A DNA stretch of 64,000 nt, taken from assembly GCF_033807715.1 (NCBI RefSeq), contig NC_084598.1:46473257-46537256 (forward strand). Reading direction: 5' to 3'. The translations under genes and the position numbers were made by a program. This document shows positions 1 through 11,103 of the stretch, piece by piece (position 1 is the stretch's first letter; the number at the start of each line of letters is the position of its first letter). The DNA is from Cololabis saira (taxonomy: Eukaryota; Chordata; Actinopteri; Beloniformes; Belonidae). The notes under the pieces were generated by a model. That model did no database searches and was not told the DNA's origin. It worked only from the letters and a program-made list of their open reading frames with translations.

Positions 1-111
<111 letters not shown>

Positions 112-139
112 CCTCAGTGGAAGACCAGGAGTCTGGGAG

Positions 140-1347
140 ACCCTTTTCCACCAAGCTGGTTCCAGGGCTGGTTCTGGGCTAGAGCCAGACTTAGCACCAG
201 TTCTTTGGTTTTCCACAGCCTAAGCACCGGCTCCTGGCTCTCAAAACTGGTGCTACACCAGCACCAAGTCTTTGCTGGTCCAACTTAAGAACCACGTTAC
301 GTCGGGGGCTACGTGCTTACGTCAAGGGCTGGGGGCGGTGTTACTGGACAACCAAAGCAGAGTAAAGACGGAAGAGCGCCATTTTTAAACAACGGAGCGT
401 TGAAGACGGCCGTTAAATTAACAGACTGTTAAAATCTAACGTTAAAATGGATGTAAAGCAGAAGCAGCAATGGTCAACTTGCTGGATCGCAAACTTTTGC
501 TGTCTAAGAAAGGCTTGAGAAGCCAGCAGCAACACTTGGGGTGCGTCCCAATACTCCCAATACTTTTTTAGTGAATAAAATGAATATTTTGAGTTAGTTT
601 CTGCATAAAAATGCATTTTGATTACATTTCTAGCGAGAAATACATATTTTACTTTCATAATATTCAATCAGTGAATGTACATAATCACTAGTTTTCCCGT
701 TTGCCGAACATCACGTCAGAATAAAGGGATTTATGGTTCCGCGTTACACCAACGCAGATCCTACGGCGTAGGTTACGTAACCTACGCCGTAGGCTCTGCG
801 TCGATGTACGCTGCAACGCGCGCCATAATTTCTTTACAGGCGTAGCTACAACTGATAGATTTCATCTATTAAACCAACATTTATCTTCCTAAATGATTTT
901 TTTCAGCGTAATTCTCAACAGAGCTGCAGGTTTCTCCCCCGGGACGACAGCGCAGGTTGAGCCGGCTGAGGAGCTGCTGTTACCATGGTAACAGCTGCTG
1001 CTGTGCCCCGGGGCTGCCGGCTCTCCAGTCAAATTTCTTAACAGGCGTTATTTGGATAAACTGAGCCCAGGTTGGGGATCTTAAAGGTTACTTTTACGCC
1101 TGAAAAGATGTTAAAACGTAATAAAGTGCCATATTAACAGCGCTACAGATGAAATTAAAACAGCTTTTGGCTCTCAGCTTCCTGATCAGGGTGGGGATGA
1201 AAACGAGGGGGAGTGGTGACGTGATGACATGGCTCTCTGGCCAGCTGCTGGCCAGCACCAGCTGTGTAAAAGCAACCGGTTCTTACTTAGAACCAACCGC
1301 GAACCGGCTCTAGCACCAGCCTTGGAACCAGCTTGGTGTAAAAGGGG
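140..1347. mobile_element. Non-autonomous hAT-like DNA transposon
   Basis: The ends are inverted repeats: the left end reads CCTTTTCCACCAAGCTGG and the right end is its imperfect complement, and the similarity continues inward through AGCTGGTTCC and TAGAGCC. Flanking 8-mers TCTGGGAG (132-139) and TATGGGAG (1348-1355) match at 7 of 8 positions, as expected for a hAT target duplication. No transposase frame is present. A GC-rich palindromic MITE is nested at about 723-835. An RFX-like palindrome GTTACCATGGTAAC lies near 979-992. The superfamily call rests on the 8-bp duplication. Confidence 0.7.
723..835. mobile_element. GC-rich palindromic MITE, nested
   Basis: Begins ATTTATGGTTCCGCGTTACA and ends with a diverged complement of the same (CGCGCCATAAT). 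The centre is a perfect 34-bp palindrome at 760-793. Related copies occur at 1549-1622 (half), 21681-21823, 22616-22714, 41594-41801 and as a fragment at 62456-62486. It has no coding capacity. The superfamily is not assigned because target duplications are unclear. Confidence 0.65.
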
Positions 1348-2390
1348 TATGGGAGACCCGGTGACCCGGTGGGGCTGGGATAGCGGTCTCTGACTTCGGC
1401 CACGTTTACACGTAGCCGGGTATTTACAAAAACGGATATTTTCCCCTCTACGTTTTCAAAAATATCCTCGTTTACACGGACCCGCATGAAAACGCTGTTA
1501 ACGTCATGCCAGCCAATCAGAATCCTGGAAAAAACATCAACAAATGACACCGTACGGCGCGCATCGCCGCGTACCCTACGCCGTAGGCTCTGCGTTGATT
1601 TAACGCGGGACCATAATTCAGGCTTTACTTCCAAGACGGAATGAGAGTCTTTGGTTTGGAGTGACAGAGAAGTGGAGTTACTTTTAAATGTGACTTTAGA
1701 ATATAAAACAGGTAAAATACTAGAAAATATTGACGTTACAAACTAATTGTAACCACAGGTGTAACACATGACGCTGGTGACGTTTCTGGTGCATAATGTG
1801 ACGTTCTGAAGAATAAATGTCCGTTTTCCTCTGTTTAGACGCAAACGTGAAAACAGAGTTTTTGAAAATCTCCACTTTGGCCGGAGTTTTCAGAAATGAT
1901 CGTTTTTTGGGGCTTTGAGCTTCGTTTTCGTGTAAACGAACGGCCAAAACGCATGAAAACACCTCCGTTTTTGCTCCGTGTAGTAGTAGTAGTAGTAGAG
2001 TTTATTTCGAATATGAATCATAAAAAAAAGAAAGAAAATAAGACAATCGTCTTAACATGAGACATAACAAAGTACATATTCGAAAGGGAGTGAGAAGAAG
2101 TAAAACTTATAAACTCTCACCCCCTCTCCTTAAATATGACTAGCTAACACATGCGAACATAACATTATGCAAACATAATAAAAAAAAAAATATATAAATA
2201 AAAATAAATAAAAATGAAAAAAACTAAAACAATCAAAACAAGACAATAAAAACATTGTAGCAACATAAGCTACTGACTAGTGTAAGAAAATAAGGATAAA
2301 AATAGATAAATACAAAATAAACACTGTATCATTGCACCCAAGCATTTTGCTCATCCCTGTACCTCTGAAAAATAATATCTTTGTATTTTA

Positions 2391-2978
2391 TTACCTCTGA
2401 AAAATAATATCTTTGTATTTTATTTTAAACGGTTTCATATTTGGACATTGCTTTAATTCCATTGAAAACTTGTTCCATAGCCTCACCCCGCTGACTGAAA
2501 CACAAAAACCTTTCCTGTTTGTGCGTATTAATGTGACATTAAAATTACTTTTGCCCCTTAAACCATATCTTCCCTCATGAATACTAAATAATTTCTGTAT
2601 ATTTGTTGGTAACAGATCATTTTTTGCTTTGAACATTATTTGCGCTGTTTGATAGCCCACAATATCCATAAATGTGAGTATTTTGGACTTCAGGAATAAT
2701 GGGTTTGTGTGTTCCTTGTAGTCAGCATTGTGGATTATTCTTATTGCTCTTTTTTGCATTATGGTTAATGGCTGTAGAGATGTTTTGTAATTGTTGCCCC
2801 AGATTTCTGCACAGTATTGAAAATATGGTGAGACCAGGGAACAATAAAGAGTGTGGAGTGATTTCTGATCCAAGACCTTTTTAACTTTATTTATAATGGA
2901 TATGGTTCTTGAGACTTTACTTTGTACATGTTTGATGTGTGATTTCCAGTTGATTTTATCATCTATGATTACTCCCAA
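2391..2978 (-). pseudogene. LINE post-RT C-terminal region
   Basis: Reads GVIIDDKINWKSHI, then LVSPYFQYCAEIWGNN, MQKRAIRII and VRLWNKF. These are the typical post-RT motifs of L2/CR1-group LINEs (LGV.ID..L.W..HI; Y...+W; LQ++A+R.I). It continues the RT fragment at 2984-3319 in a different frame. The displayed first residue follows the frameshift and is not a genuine start. The clade call comes from motif style only. Confidence 0.8.
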
Positions 2979-2983
2979 AAATT

Positions 2984-3319
2984 TTATTTCATTATTATTT
3001 TTATTATTACCTTAATATTTAATGTATAATTGCCAAACAACATTATTTTAGTCTTACTCAAATTTAATGATAATCTGTTTCTGTCGAACCATTCTTTCAG
3101 TTTGTTCATTTCTATGGTAATATCCTCTTGTAGCTTTTGTAAATTATCCCCGGAACAAAAAATATTAGTGTCGTCTGCAAATAACACAAAATGCAATAAC
3201 TTAGAGACCTGACATATATCATTGATGTACAAAATAAAAAATTTAGGGCCCAAAACTGACCCCTGGGGTACCCCACATGCAATGTCCAAGCATGGAGAAA
3301 CACAGTCACCCAATTTCAC
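2984..3319 (-). pseudogene. LINE reverse transcriptase fragment (palm)
   Basis: The minus-strand frame contains GVPQGSVLGPKFFILYINDI followed by FADDTNIF, the conserved RT blocks with the catalytic aspartate pair, and then a thumb-like SLNLSKTKIMLF segment. The N-terminal half of RT and the endonuclease are absent. The frame runs into an AT-rich (ATT)n tract at 2985-3010 and ends, while the C-terminal part resumes in another frame at 2978, so the protein is frameshifted and dead. RT copies element RNA into DNA at the target site. Confidence 0.85.
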
Positions 3320-3386
3320 AAACTGCTGTCTCCCGCTTACTTTTCACCCAATCCACGTAAACGGGGCCTTCCTCTCCCGCTCTGAG

Positions 3387-3412
3387 GGGGGGGGGGGGGG
3401 GGGGGGGGGGTT
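3387..3412 (+). repeat. Poly-G tract
   Basis: An uninterrupted run of about 25 G between the MITE right flank and a truncated LTR. It is likely to form a G-quadruplex and to be unreliable in length. Confidence 0.9.
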
Positions 3413-3711
3413 GGCTAGGCCGGATGGTCCCCGGCCTGAGTCGGGCGATGGGGTTGTGGCAGGGTGGAGGATTGGGCGTGGGCTGCGGGGAGCAGCACAC
3501 AGGTGGGCCTGGTTCAGCTGATCGGGCACACCTGTGCCCAATAATCTCTCCATCCTGCCTGGCTAGTTAAACAGCGGCTGCTCAGAGGGTTGGGGGAGAG
3601 CTGCCGAAGGTGCTGGTTCATGGGGGTGTGATTCAAAATAAAACATTTCCTCCTCCAAACCCCGCGTCCTCTCTCCTGTCGGGCGACCCCAAGTAGCTTG
3701 TGGTTGCTACA
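3413..3711 (+). mobile_element. Partial LTR (3' part)
   Basis: Sequence ending GGTTGCTACA with an AATAAA at about 3638, some 70 bases before the end, as expected of the R-U5 part of an LTR in plus orientation. Its 3' end abuts the frame of the LINE fragment at 3712. The 5' part is cut off by the poly-G tract. No internal retroelement genes adjoin it. The family is not identified. Confidence 0.45.
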
Positions 3712-4470
3712 GACTCCTTCTTCAGTGTCCACCACCGGGTTCTAGGATTGCCGCTGTGACGACCCTCTTTACCTTCCTGCCGTGTGGCTGGTCTTCTCCC
3801 TTGCAGGTAGCAGTGGGAGGAGCTGAGGGTCATCAGAGAAGTGGCAGCACCTGTTGCTCAATGAGCCTTTAAAAAGCTCTGGCTGCTCACTTCTCCCCTC
3901 TCTCTCATCCCTGAGGCAGCATTTTGTTTGTGGTTTGGTCTTGCTTTAGTTTTACACCTTACACACATACACCCACATTGTTTCCCGCATGCACTCACTT
4001 ACACCACTGATCTACCGACTACACACGCCATACTTAATTAATGTTCTTCTTTTAGCTTTATTATTTGGTATTATTTAATAAAAACCATGTTTAATTGACT
4101 TTCCTTGTGTTGCGTCTCCCTCTTTGTCATGGCTGTGCAGCCCGGTTCGTGACACCGCCACGACAGCCACCGGAGACCTTGCGACCGCAACTTCGAGCCG
4201 CCGCGTCGACAATGGAGGCAGAGAACATGGTCCACTCGGACTCGATGTCCCCCGCCTCCCCCGGGATCCGAGAGAAGCTCTCTCGGAGGTGGGAGTTGAA
4301 GACGTCCCTGACAGAGGGCTCGGCCAGACGTTCCCAACAGACCCTCACAATCCGTTTGGGTCTGCCCGGTCTGTCCAACCTCCTCCTCCGCCAGCGCATC
4401 CAACTCACCACCAGGTGGTGATCAGTTGACAGCTCAGCCCCTCTCTTCACCCGAGTGTCCAAGACATGCG
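3712..4470 (-). pseudogene. LINE endonuclease-region fragment split by LTR
   Basis: The minus-strand frame at 4462-4159 reads KRGAELSTDHHLVVSW, a characteristic segment of fish non-LTR elements with the SxDHxxV motif of the AP-like endonuclease, then RIVRVCWERL and ARSCGRKVSGGCRGG. The same frame resumes at 3750 as NPRTRWWTLKKES after a 400-bp solo LTR. A partial LTR ends the fragment at 3711. There is no RT part. It is a dead, composite fossil. I do not assign the clade. Confidence 0.65.
3755..4154 (+). mobile_element. Solo LTR
   Basis: Starts TGTGACGACC and ends GTTCGTGACA (TG..CA ends). An ATTTAATAAAAACC polyadenylation-type signal lies near 4075. The flanking tetramer CCGC is repeated at 3751-3754 and 4155-4158. 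Removing the LTR and one CCGC leaves the surrounding LINE frame continuous, which confirms both boundaries. It is probably left by LTR-LTR recombination of a Ty3/gypsy-like element. The family call is by style only. Confidence 0.75.
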
Positions 4471-4623
4471 CCCTAGTGCCCTCTAGTGGACATATAAGTT
4501 ACTGCATTAAAATTACTTATTTTCCTTCTAGTGGACATAATAATTACTGCATTTAAATGCATTTATTTACCTCTAGTGGACACATGAATTACTGCATTAA
4601 CATTACTTATTTGCACTCTAGTG

Positions 4624-5455
4624 CAGTGGTCCCCAACCTTTTCTGCACCAGGACCGGTTTAATGTCTATCTAAAGCGTAGCTGATAAAAACTAAAAACTA
4701 AATAAAATGACAAGATCGGCACTAAAAACGGTGGTATTTTCGCTATAGTAATAATAATAATGAATAATAAAACATAATTTTCGAAAAAACAAAATGAAAT
4801 AATGGAAATTGTAAATTACCTTTAATATGAATATTTCTATAAATGTTTTTTTTCTCATTAACGTTATTTAAAGCCAGGCTTTTATTTTATTTGTTATATA
4901 TTAAGAGTGATATTTACTGCTTTTATTTTGAAGGCGTCTCACCGAGACCTCTTAAACATCCGGCGCTTCGGACTTTAACGGTAAAAGTTTAACGGCAGTA
5001 GAAAGTGTGTCTGAAAGACTAAACTAGTGTCAGGAATGCTAAAGTGGAGCAAAACTGACACAAAAAGCACCTGCTGATGAGGATTTGTGCAAATTTTATG
5101 CCGTATTTATGTCCAGCTTGAGTTTGGTCGCTCATGTATTATGTTAGCGGTAGCTTTATTACCTACCGAGCAGCAGCAGCTGCGTCGGTCTGTATAAATG
5201 AAAAATAAATGAAACTTATATGAATGTAGAAAGACTAACTCTATTTTATTGTATTCCTTTATAGCTCTTACGGTGTGTTTGTAGTGTATTTACATCCAAG
5301 GAATAAAAACATCGTGAACCATCAGTTTGAGAGTCATCCATCATCAGTCGGGGCTACAGAAGTTATTTTTTCATTCTGTGCAGCCCGGTACCAGATGACC
5401 CACGGCCCGGTACCGGGCCCCGGCCCGGTACCGGGCCGGGGCCCGGGGGTTGTTG
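4624..5455. mobile_element. hAT-like element (CAGTGGTCCCCAACC end)
   Basis: The left end is CAGTGGTCCCCAACC, a terminal motif widely seen in hAT (Zaphod/Tip100-type) elements. The right end has the diverged complement GGGGGTTGTTG. Near the right end lies a GC palindrome built of CCCGGTACCGGG copies (about 5405-5445). It has no transposase. The 8-bp duplication is not convincing because the right terminus is eroded. Confidence 0.55.
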
Positions 5456-5511
5456 ACCGGACATATAAATTACTGCATTAAAATTACTTATTTGCCCTCC
5501 AGTGGACATAT

Positions 5512-5997
5512 AATTAAATTTTCCCTTCCTCTCTTCTCCATTTCCATTTTTATTTATTAAATATCTCATAGCTATCATTTTTGTCCATCGTTCCTGTAGT
5601 TTCTTGTGCCGGCCCCCCTTTTTTCTCTTTTGTGCATGTTTGCAGGCCGGAGCCTCGGGAGCTGCGTTCTGGCCTGCGTTCCCGGTCCCGGTCCCCCCCC
5701 CCCATCCTGCTGCTGCTTCCACCTGCCTGCTGTGCTGCTGACGTCCCCGACTCCCCCAGTCTGGCCCTTGGCAGGAGGGTCCCCCCTTATGATCCAGGTC
5801 CGGGTCCAGGTTTCTTCCTCCTAAAGGGGAGTTTTTCTTGCCACTGTTTGGCTGAAGGTTTTTCTCCCACTAGGGGAGTTTTTACCTGCCATTGTTTATG
5901 TAATAATTGCTCGGGGGTTTATGTTTATGTTCTGGATCTCTGGAAAGCATCTAGAGACATCTGTTGTATTAGACGCTATATAAATAAAATTGAATTG
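5512..5997 (+). mobile_element. L2-type LINE/SINE 3' tail
   Basis: Ends TAGACGCTATATAAATAAAA followed by ATTGAATTGAAT, the short-repeat tail of a common teleost retroposon. It also shares CCCACTAGGGGAGTTTTTAC with copies at 32550-33500 and 46660-46945. It lies inside the 46-bp minisatellite with AAT/AATT at both flanks. It codes for nothing. Confidence 0.6.
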
Positions 5998-6135
5998 AAT
6001 AAATTACTGCATTTAAATGCATTTATTTGCCCTCTAGTGGACACATTAATTTGTCATAATTTTGGTGATTATGGCTCAGTTTATTAAAACCCCAAATGAG
6101 ACTATGTAATATATTAGTTTCACCTTTTAAATTTA

Positions 6136-6455
6136 ATTATTGAAATAAATTAACTTTTACACCATATTCTAGTTGAATTATTGAAATAAATTAACTTTTA
6201 CACCATATTCTAGTTGTATTATTGAAATAAAATAACTTTTACACCATATTCTAGTTGAACTATTGAAATAAATTAACTTTTACACCATATTCTAGTTGAA
6301 TTATTGAAATAAATTAACTTTTACACCATATTCTAGTTGAATTATTGAAATAAATTAACTTTTACACCATATTCTAGTTGAATTATTGAAATAAATTAAC
6401 TTTTACACCATATTCTAGTTGTATTATTGAAATAAATTAACTTTTACACCATATT
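6136..6455 (+). repeat. 41-bp minisatellite, about 8 copies
   Basis: Near-identical 41-bp units containing TAACTTTTACACCATATTCT separated by AGTTGAATTATTGAAATAAA. AT-rich. Copies differ by one or two bases, indicating recent expansion. Confidence 0.92.
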
Positions 6456-8049
6456 CTTCACCTGTATCTGTATTCTACATCTGGGCTGATGTGGACGTAC
6501 GTAGCATAGCAGGCTAGTTCAGTTGCTAGTATGGTTTTCTGTCTGTACAGTCATGCAAGTTCAATGCTATTAAAGCACTTTAAACTTTAAATCAAACCAT
6601 TTAGTTTTTTGATATAAAATCAAAACATTTCTATGCATTTTAGAAGTTTTGGGGACGTCCCTTTTTTTGGCTCCTGCGCTGCTGAAATCGGGGCGTCTCT
6701 TATTCCTATTTCTGAACGGTGGCTACGCTAACCCGAACCCCCCCAGACGTAGACAAAGAAGAGAATAAAACCAGGACGGCCAAGAGGGTATGAAACCACC
6801 GGTTTGTCTTTTAATCATTTCAACATAACACTTGACAAGTCAAAGATACACTGAACTGTACAATAAGTCAATAGTTCTGCTGTTGTTCATCGTCTCTTTG
6901 GATCAACCAATAAACAAATCTGTCACTTCAACGTTGCAGCAACTCCGCGTTGATGAGATCTGTAACAAAAAAGCTCCGCGTCTCCCAAAGATTCCTGTGG
7001 TTGAAGTGTGTGTAACATGAGGTGAGAATCGTCCGTTCTGGTTCTCCTTTTTTACTCCGTAGTCTGATACAAAGATGTCAGAACAAGATACACAAAGAGG
7101 TTGGAATGCAACACTTACGTTTTTAGCTAGAAATATATAAAACTACACGTGGGGCCGCCTGCAGCAGACGGCGCCAGGTTCTTATTAGCAAAACAAAAAG
7201 AGGGCGAAGGGGAGAGTTATTCAAATCTAATCATGTTTCTCTCAGGTTTAAAGTGATGAAATAATTCCCTTACAGATAAATGTGCTGCACCTCCTAGCAG
7301 AGGAGGAGGTGAGGATAAGTGCATCCCTAGCAGGTGCAGTCGAGGTAACGGAGCTCCGGCCGGCGCCCACGCCGACGCGGCGCTGCGGCGCCCACGCCGC
7401 GATGCCGCGACGCGCAAACCAGCGGTCAGAGATTCAGAGGCGCTAGTTCCTGGTTCCCACCTGGTTCCTGGTTCCCACCTGGTTCCTGGTTCCCACCCAC
7501 CTCGTTCCCACCTGGTTCCTGGTTCCCACCCCCCTGGTTCCCGACCCCCTGGTTCCTGGTTCCCACCCCCCCCCTGGTTCCCCCGCCTGGTTCCCACCCT
7601 CCTGGTTCCCAGATCCGTCTCCCCGTACAAACCCCGACCCGTCGTTGCGGCTGAACTCCCTAACGAGGTCGGTTAACAAGGTTAATTAACGTCTCTCGTC
7701 TGGAAGTCCATTAAGGGAAACCTCGGTAAAAACCTCGGTAAAAACCTTGGTAAAAACCTTGGTAAAAACCTCGGTAAATGCAAACCTTCCCCCCCAAACC
7801 TGCCGGGACTGGTTCAGCATCAGAGCAGGAATGTTCCCAAAGAGCAAACTATTCGTTAGCGGCGGCGCGAAGAGAAGTGTAATAATTAAACACAAGTAAT
7901 AACAATAACTAGAAAATTTCCAGAAATTTTGAACTGGGCTCCACGGCCCATTTGTCGTCGCGCTGCTTTGGTTTGGGCTGTAGTGGTTTAAGGTGGTACT
8001 GGTTGTGTTTAAGGTGGTACTGGTTGTTTTAAGGTGGTATCGGTTTGTC
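6456..8049. other. No gene recognised; short repeats
   Basis: Single-copy-looking sequence with no supported coding exon. A CCTGGTTCCCA-type minisatellite occupies 7441-7610, a TAAAAACCTTGG-type repeat 7722-7777 and a GGTGGTACTGGTTGT repeat 7988-8040. On the minus strand a possible ATTAAA signal sits near 6812-6820. The region is downstream of plagl2 and could include distal 3' UTR, but nothing proves this. Confidence 0.4.
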
Positions 8050-8119
8050 GGAGTTCTGGTTCTGGCCATCTTTGGGGTTATTAATAATGGCCAATACACC
8101 AAACCAAGGCCTGGTTGCA

Positions 8120-8840
8120 CGTTACGGTTCGGGCCACATTTACGGATAATTTAGTTATTCATATTCTCCCCCATAAAAATGCATGTTTTGTTTCCATGGT
8201 AACAATCCCCATAAGATAGAATGGGACAATTTGGCTTCAATATCTCAAAAGTTGTAAACGACAGCGTAATGAAACCTCAGTATGTCGTCGTCCACATCGT
8301 CCCGAGTCTTTTAACGTTGGATCGATGTCTCTGCGATATCGTGTTGCCGAGCAACAAGCGTTCAAATTTCCGTTAGCTTGAATATTAGAATAGTTGAATA
8401 TCTCAAAAAGTGTAATAGCTAGCAAGATGAGACTGAAATATGTTGTAGTACAACGCGTCCCGGGTTTGTCAATGTTGTAATGATGTCTGTACGATAAACT
8501 GTTGCCTAGCAACAAGCGTCCAAAATAAAATGGAAATGTTTTTTAAACGGAAAGTTAAATATCGCAAAAACTGTAATAATTAGCATGATGAGGTTGTACG
8601 GTCCGTTAGTGCCAATCGGGCCGAGTCTTTCTAAATTTGAATGATGTCTCTACGATAAAGTTCAGCCGAGCAATAAGCGTCCGAATCTTCGCCTTTTTTT
8701 TTTGCTTTTTGGCATCTAGCGTTGCCACGGTAACACTTTTGACTGAGAAAAGTAATGCCCATCGAGGCACGATGGAGACGCATCCAACGATGTATGACAT
8801 GCGTGGGTGCACGTTGCGGTTCGGGCCGTATTAACGGACG
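8120..8840. repeat. Diverged ~150-bp triple repeat with X-box-like cores
   Basis: Three degenerate copies share AATATCTCAAAA-type starts, a GATGTCTCTRCGATA block and a GAGCAACAAGCGTCC end (8236-8370, 8396-8525, 8556-8690). GTTGCCGAGCAAC (8342-8354) and GTTGCCTAGCAAC (8501-8513) resemble RFX X-boxes. The flanks GCACGTTACGGTTCGGGCC (8118) and GCACGTTGCGGTTCGGGCC (8810) are also duplicated. It may be a mobile element; the type is unknown. Confidence 0.5.
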
Positions 8841-11103
8841 AAAAAAGCGTGCGGAATAACAAGAAGAAGAAAAGGGAAACCTTTTCTGTATACTAATATA
8901 TCGCCTTCATTTTCATGTTTTTCCTCATTTTTTCGGGCGTGTTTTATTTTTGGGGGATTTTTTTCTTCCACATCATTGCGGGGTCATGCTGTACACCCGC
9001 TGGTGTGACGTGGGACTTTTGCGACTTTAGCTTGTTAGCAAAATGCTAGCAACATTGGGCCTTTGGGCCATTCTGGACGATTGCAATATGTTCATGCCGC
9101 TACAGGGCACGGCCATAATTAAAGAAATAACTTGATCTTCAGGCTCATGTTGATGTAAAGATGATTGAAGACGATAGTCGACACGAGACGCTGAACCAAC
9201 TGTGATTGGCAGGTTTAAGGGGGCGGAGCTAGCGCGGCGCTAGCGCGGAGCTAGCGCCTCCACCCCCCCCCTGGGTGGGGGGGTTACAGGTTTGCAAATA
9301 CACACTTGAGAGGCGGAACAAATGCAGCTACGTATGAAAGTAGACGGAGGTAAAGAGGTCTGTGATGTCAGAGGACACCAACGTGTAAAAAGTTCACTGG
9401 AGAGAGGTTTCCAGACTACGGCAGCCGCCCCCCCCAACAATAATAATATATTCTTCTGTTCCCTTTAGTCAACGCTGCTCGCAGTCGCCCATGAGGTAAG
9501 AGTCGTAAAAGCTACTTTGATTGTGTTGTTTTTGTCTGCAGATGTTCGGATTTAGCTTCTCTTAAAGTCACTGATTGATTCACCGTTAATGGACTTCCAC
9601 ACGACTCGCTAACGCTACGGCCTCGTTGGTCGCGCTAGCCATCACGAAGCTCCTCCCTCCCCGCGGAGGACAGACCGGCCCGTTCCGGTTATTCCGTTCC
9701 GGCTGCTAGCGCTTTGTTATAGGCTAGGCCAGTTTCCGCAGCGACCGGGTCTCAAAGTGGGGCACGTGCAGGACCCGCCGGGCCGTTAGCGGCGGGCCGT
9801 TAGCGGGCTTTGTTAGCGCCTCTGAAGCTCGGCGGCTGCTAGCGTCGGCGGCGCCGGCGAAGGAGCTCGATTGGAGAAATCCATGAAGAAGAAGAACATA
9901 GGGGGAGTTTCTTACGTAAGAGGATATTAGTGAAAGAAAATATATAAAAAATACTGTTATTCTTCTGGAGAAGGAAATACACAAAGGTTGATAAAGTCTA
10001 CACATCAAACTAATGGCACGTACAGGATCAATACAAAAATTAAAACATATGAACATATAAGCTGAAAATTTCAAAGAAAAAAATACTTTTTTAAAGGTTG
10101 AAAGTGCTAGAATTCAGATTAGCTCACAGAAACCCAGGGAGGACAAACGTAATGCAGCCAAAAGCTTTGGGGACTAAATTAATATTATAAAAATATAAAT
10201 GCTGGATTTGATTTTGCTACAAATTTGGCGTTTTTTTTTTCCTTTTTTGAAAATATTCTCGAAGCTCGAGATCAAATCTGAATCTGAAGATTCGTGGAAG
10301 GTGCCAACAGCTAAGGTCTGAGGATCAATCTAACGTTTGATTATTTTAATAAAAATCATGATAATTCACGAGGAAAAAGCCTCTAAATAAGATTCAATTT
10401 GAAATCAGAGGATGAAATAATTTTAGCGACAAAGTTCGACAGTCGGACCGCGCAGAAACTTCTTCTCCATCAGTGCTCTGTCGTTTCTTCTTTAACGCGA
10501 CGACGGCGTTAAAACTGGCATCGTAACGTCGGAACGCTTTTGTGCAGAAACGTCGTTTCTTCTCCCGAGGTTTTGGTAAGAACAAAATAAAATGAGGTGA
10601 TGTGTTGTGTTGTTTATTCGAGGTCCTGTTTTATACAAACAGAAAATAATATATCATATGACAACAAGTAAAACAAATAATGATATAAGCGACTCCCTCG
10701 GCGCCGCAGTCGGCCGCCGCGCGGCGCTTTGAATGTCAAAGGCCGCGTTCGTGCGGGCGAGCTAACAGCTAACTGCGCTGTCCGAACGTCGCCGCGTCTT
10801 CGGACCTTCGTCCTTTCGCTCACCGAAGCAGCAGGGGGGGGCGCGGTCCCGGTTCTGGTTCTGCACCTTCAGTCCGACATGTTCTAGTGGTCTACAGCCG
10901 TTAGCGACCGCCAATCAAGCAGCAGCGCGGTTCAGCTTTCAGCTAGGGACTTTTTATGTTTTTTTTTCCTTTTCTGTTTTTTATTTATTCATTTTTGGCA
11001 ATTGAAGGCGGAGTCACCGGCTCTCCGGCACGACAGGCCGAGAGTCGCACGAGCTCGGGTTTAAAACAGACCCGGATCCGAAGCTAGCCCGGTTTCTGAG
11101 ACA
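8841..11103. other. No gene recognised
   Basis: No supported exon apart from a speculative 27-base microexon-like stretch at 9469-9495. Contains a short GCTAGCGC palindromic cluster (9225-9250) and GCTAGC/CGTTAGC-rich sequence. This is possible plagl2 downstream or 3' UTR sequence; no transposon ends were recognised. Confidence 0.35.

Larger units (their letters stand above)
1981..3350 (-). mobile_element. 5'-truncated L2/CR1-like LINE
   Basis: A minus-strand non-LTR retrotransposon fragment lying inside a MITE terminus. Its 3' end is a CTA trinucleotide tail at 1981-1998. The body encodes the second half of a reverse transcriptase and the post-RT region. The 5' end is truncated at about 3320-3350, as usual for target-primed insertion. 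Short flanks TCCGTGTA and TCCACGTA are a plausible decayed target duplication. A 33-bp tandem duplication lies at about 2360-2425. Confidence 0.75.
1398..3368. mobile_element. PIF/Harbinger-like MITE interrupted by a LINE
   Basis: The left end reads GGCCACGTTTACACG and the right end (3354-3368) is the complement of GGCCCCGTTTACGTG. Direct 3-bp flanks TTC at 1395-1397 and 3369-3371 fit a 3-bp target duplication. The right arm is split: the body stops at about 1980 within TTGCTCCGTG, and the last 15 bases reappear after an antisense LINE, so the LINE inserted into the MITE terminus. A half copy of the palindromic GC MITE lies near 1549-1622. A full sister copy is at 41219-41969 in reverse orientation. 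Confidence 0.75.
4470..6050 (+). repeat. ~46-bp minisatellite, split by two insertions
   Basis: Tandem units built on CTCTAGTGGACATATAAATT, ACTGCATTAAAATTACTTAT, with lengths near 46 bp, at about 4470-4623, 5456-5511 and 5998-6050. A hAT-like element (4624-5455) and an L2-type tail (5512-5997) separate the blocks, so both inserted after the array formed. Confidence 0.8.
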
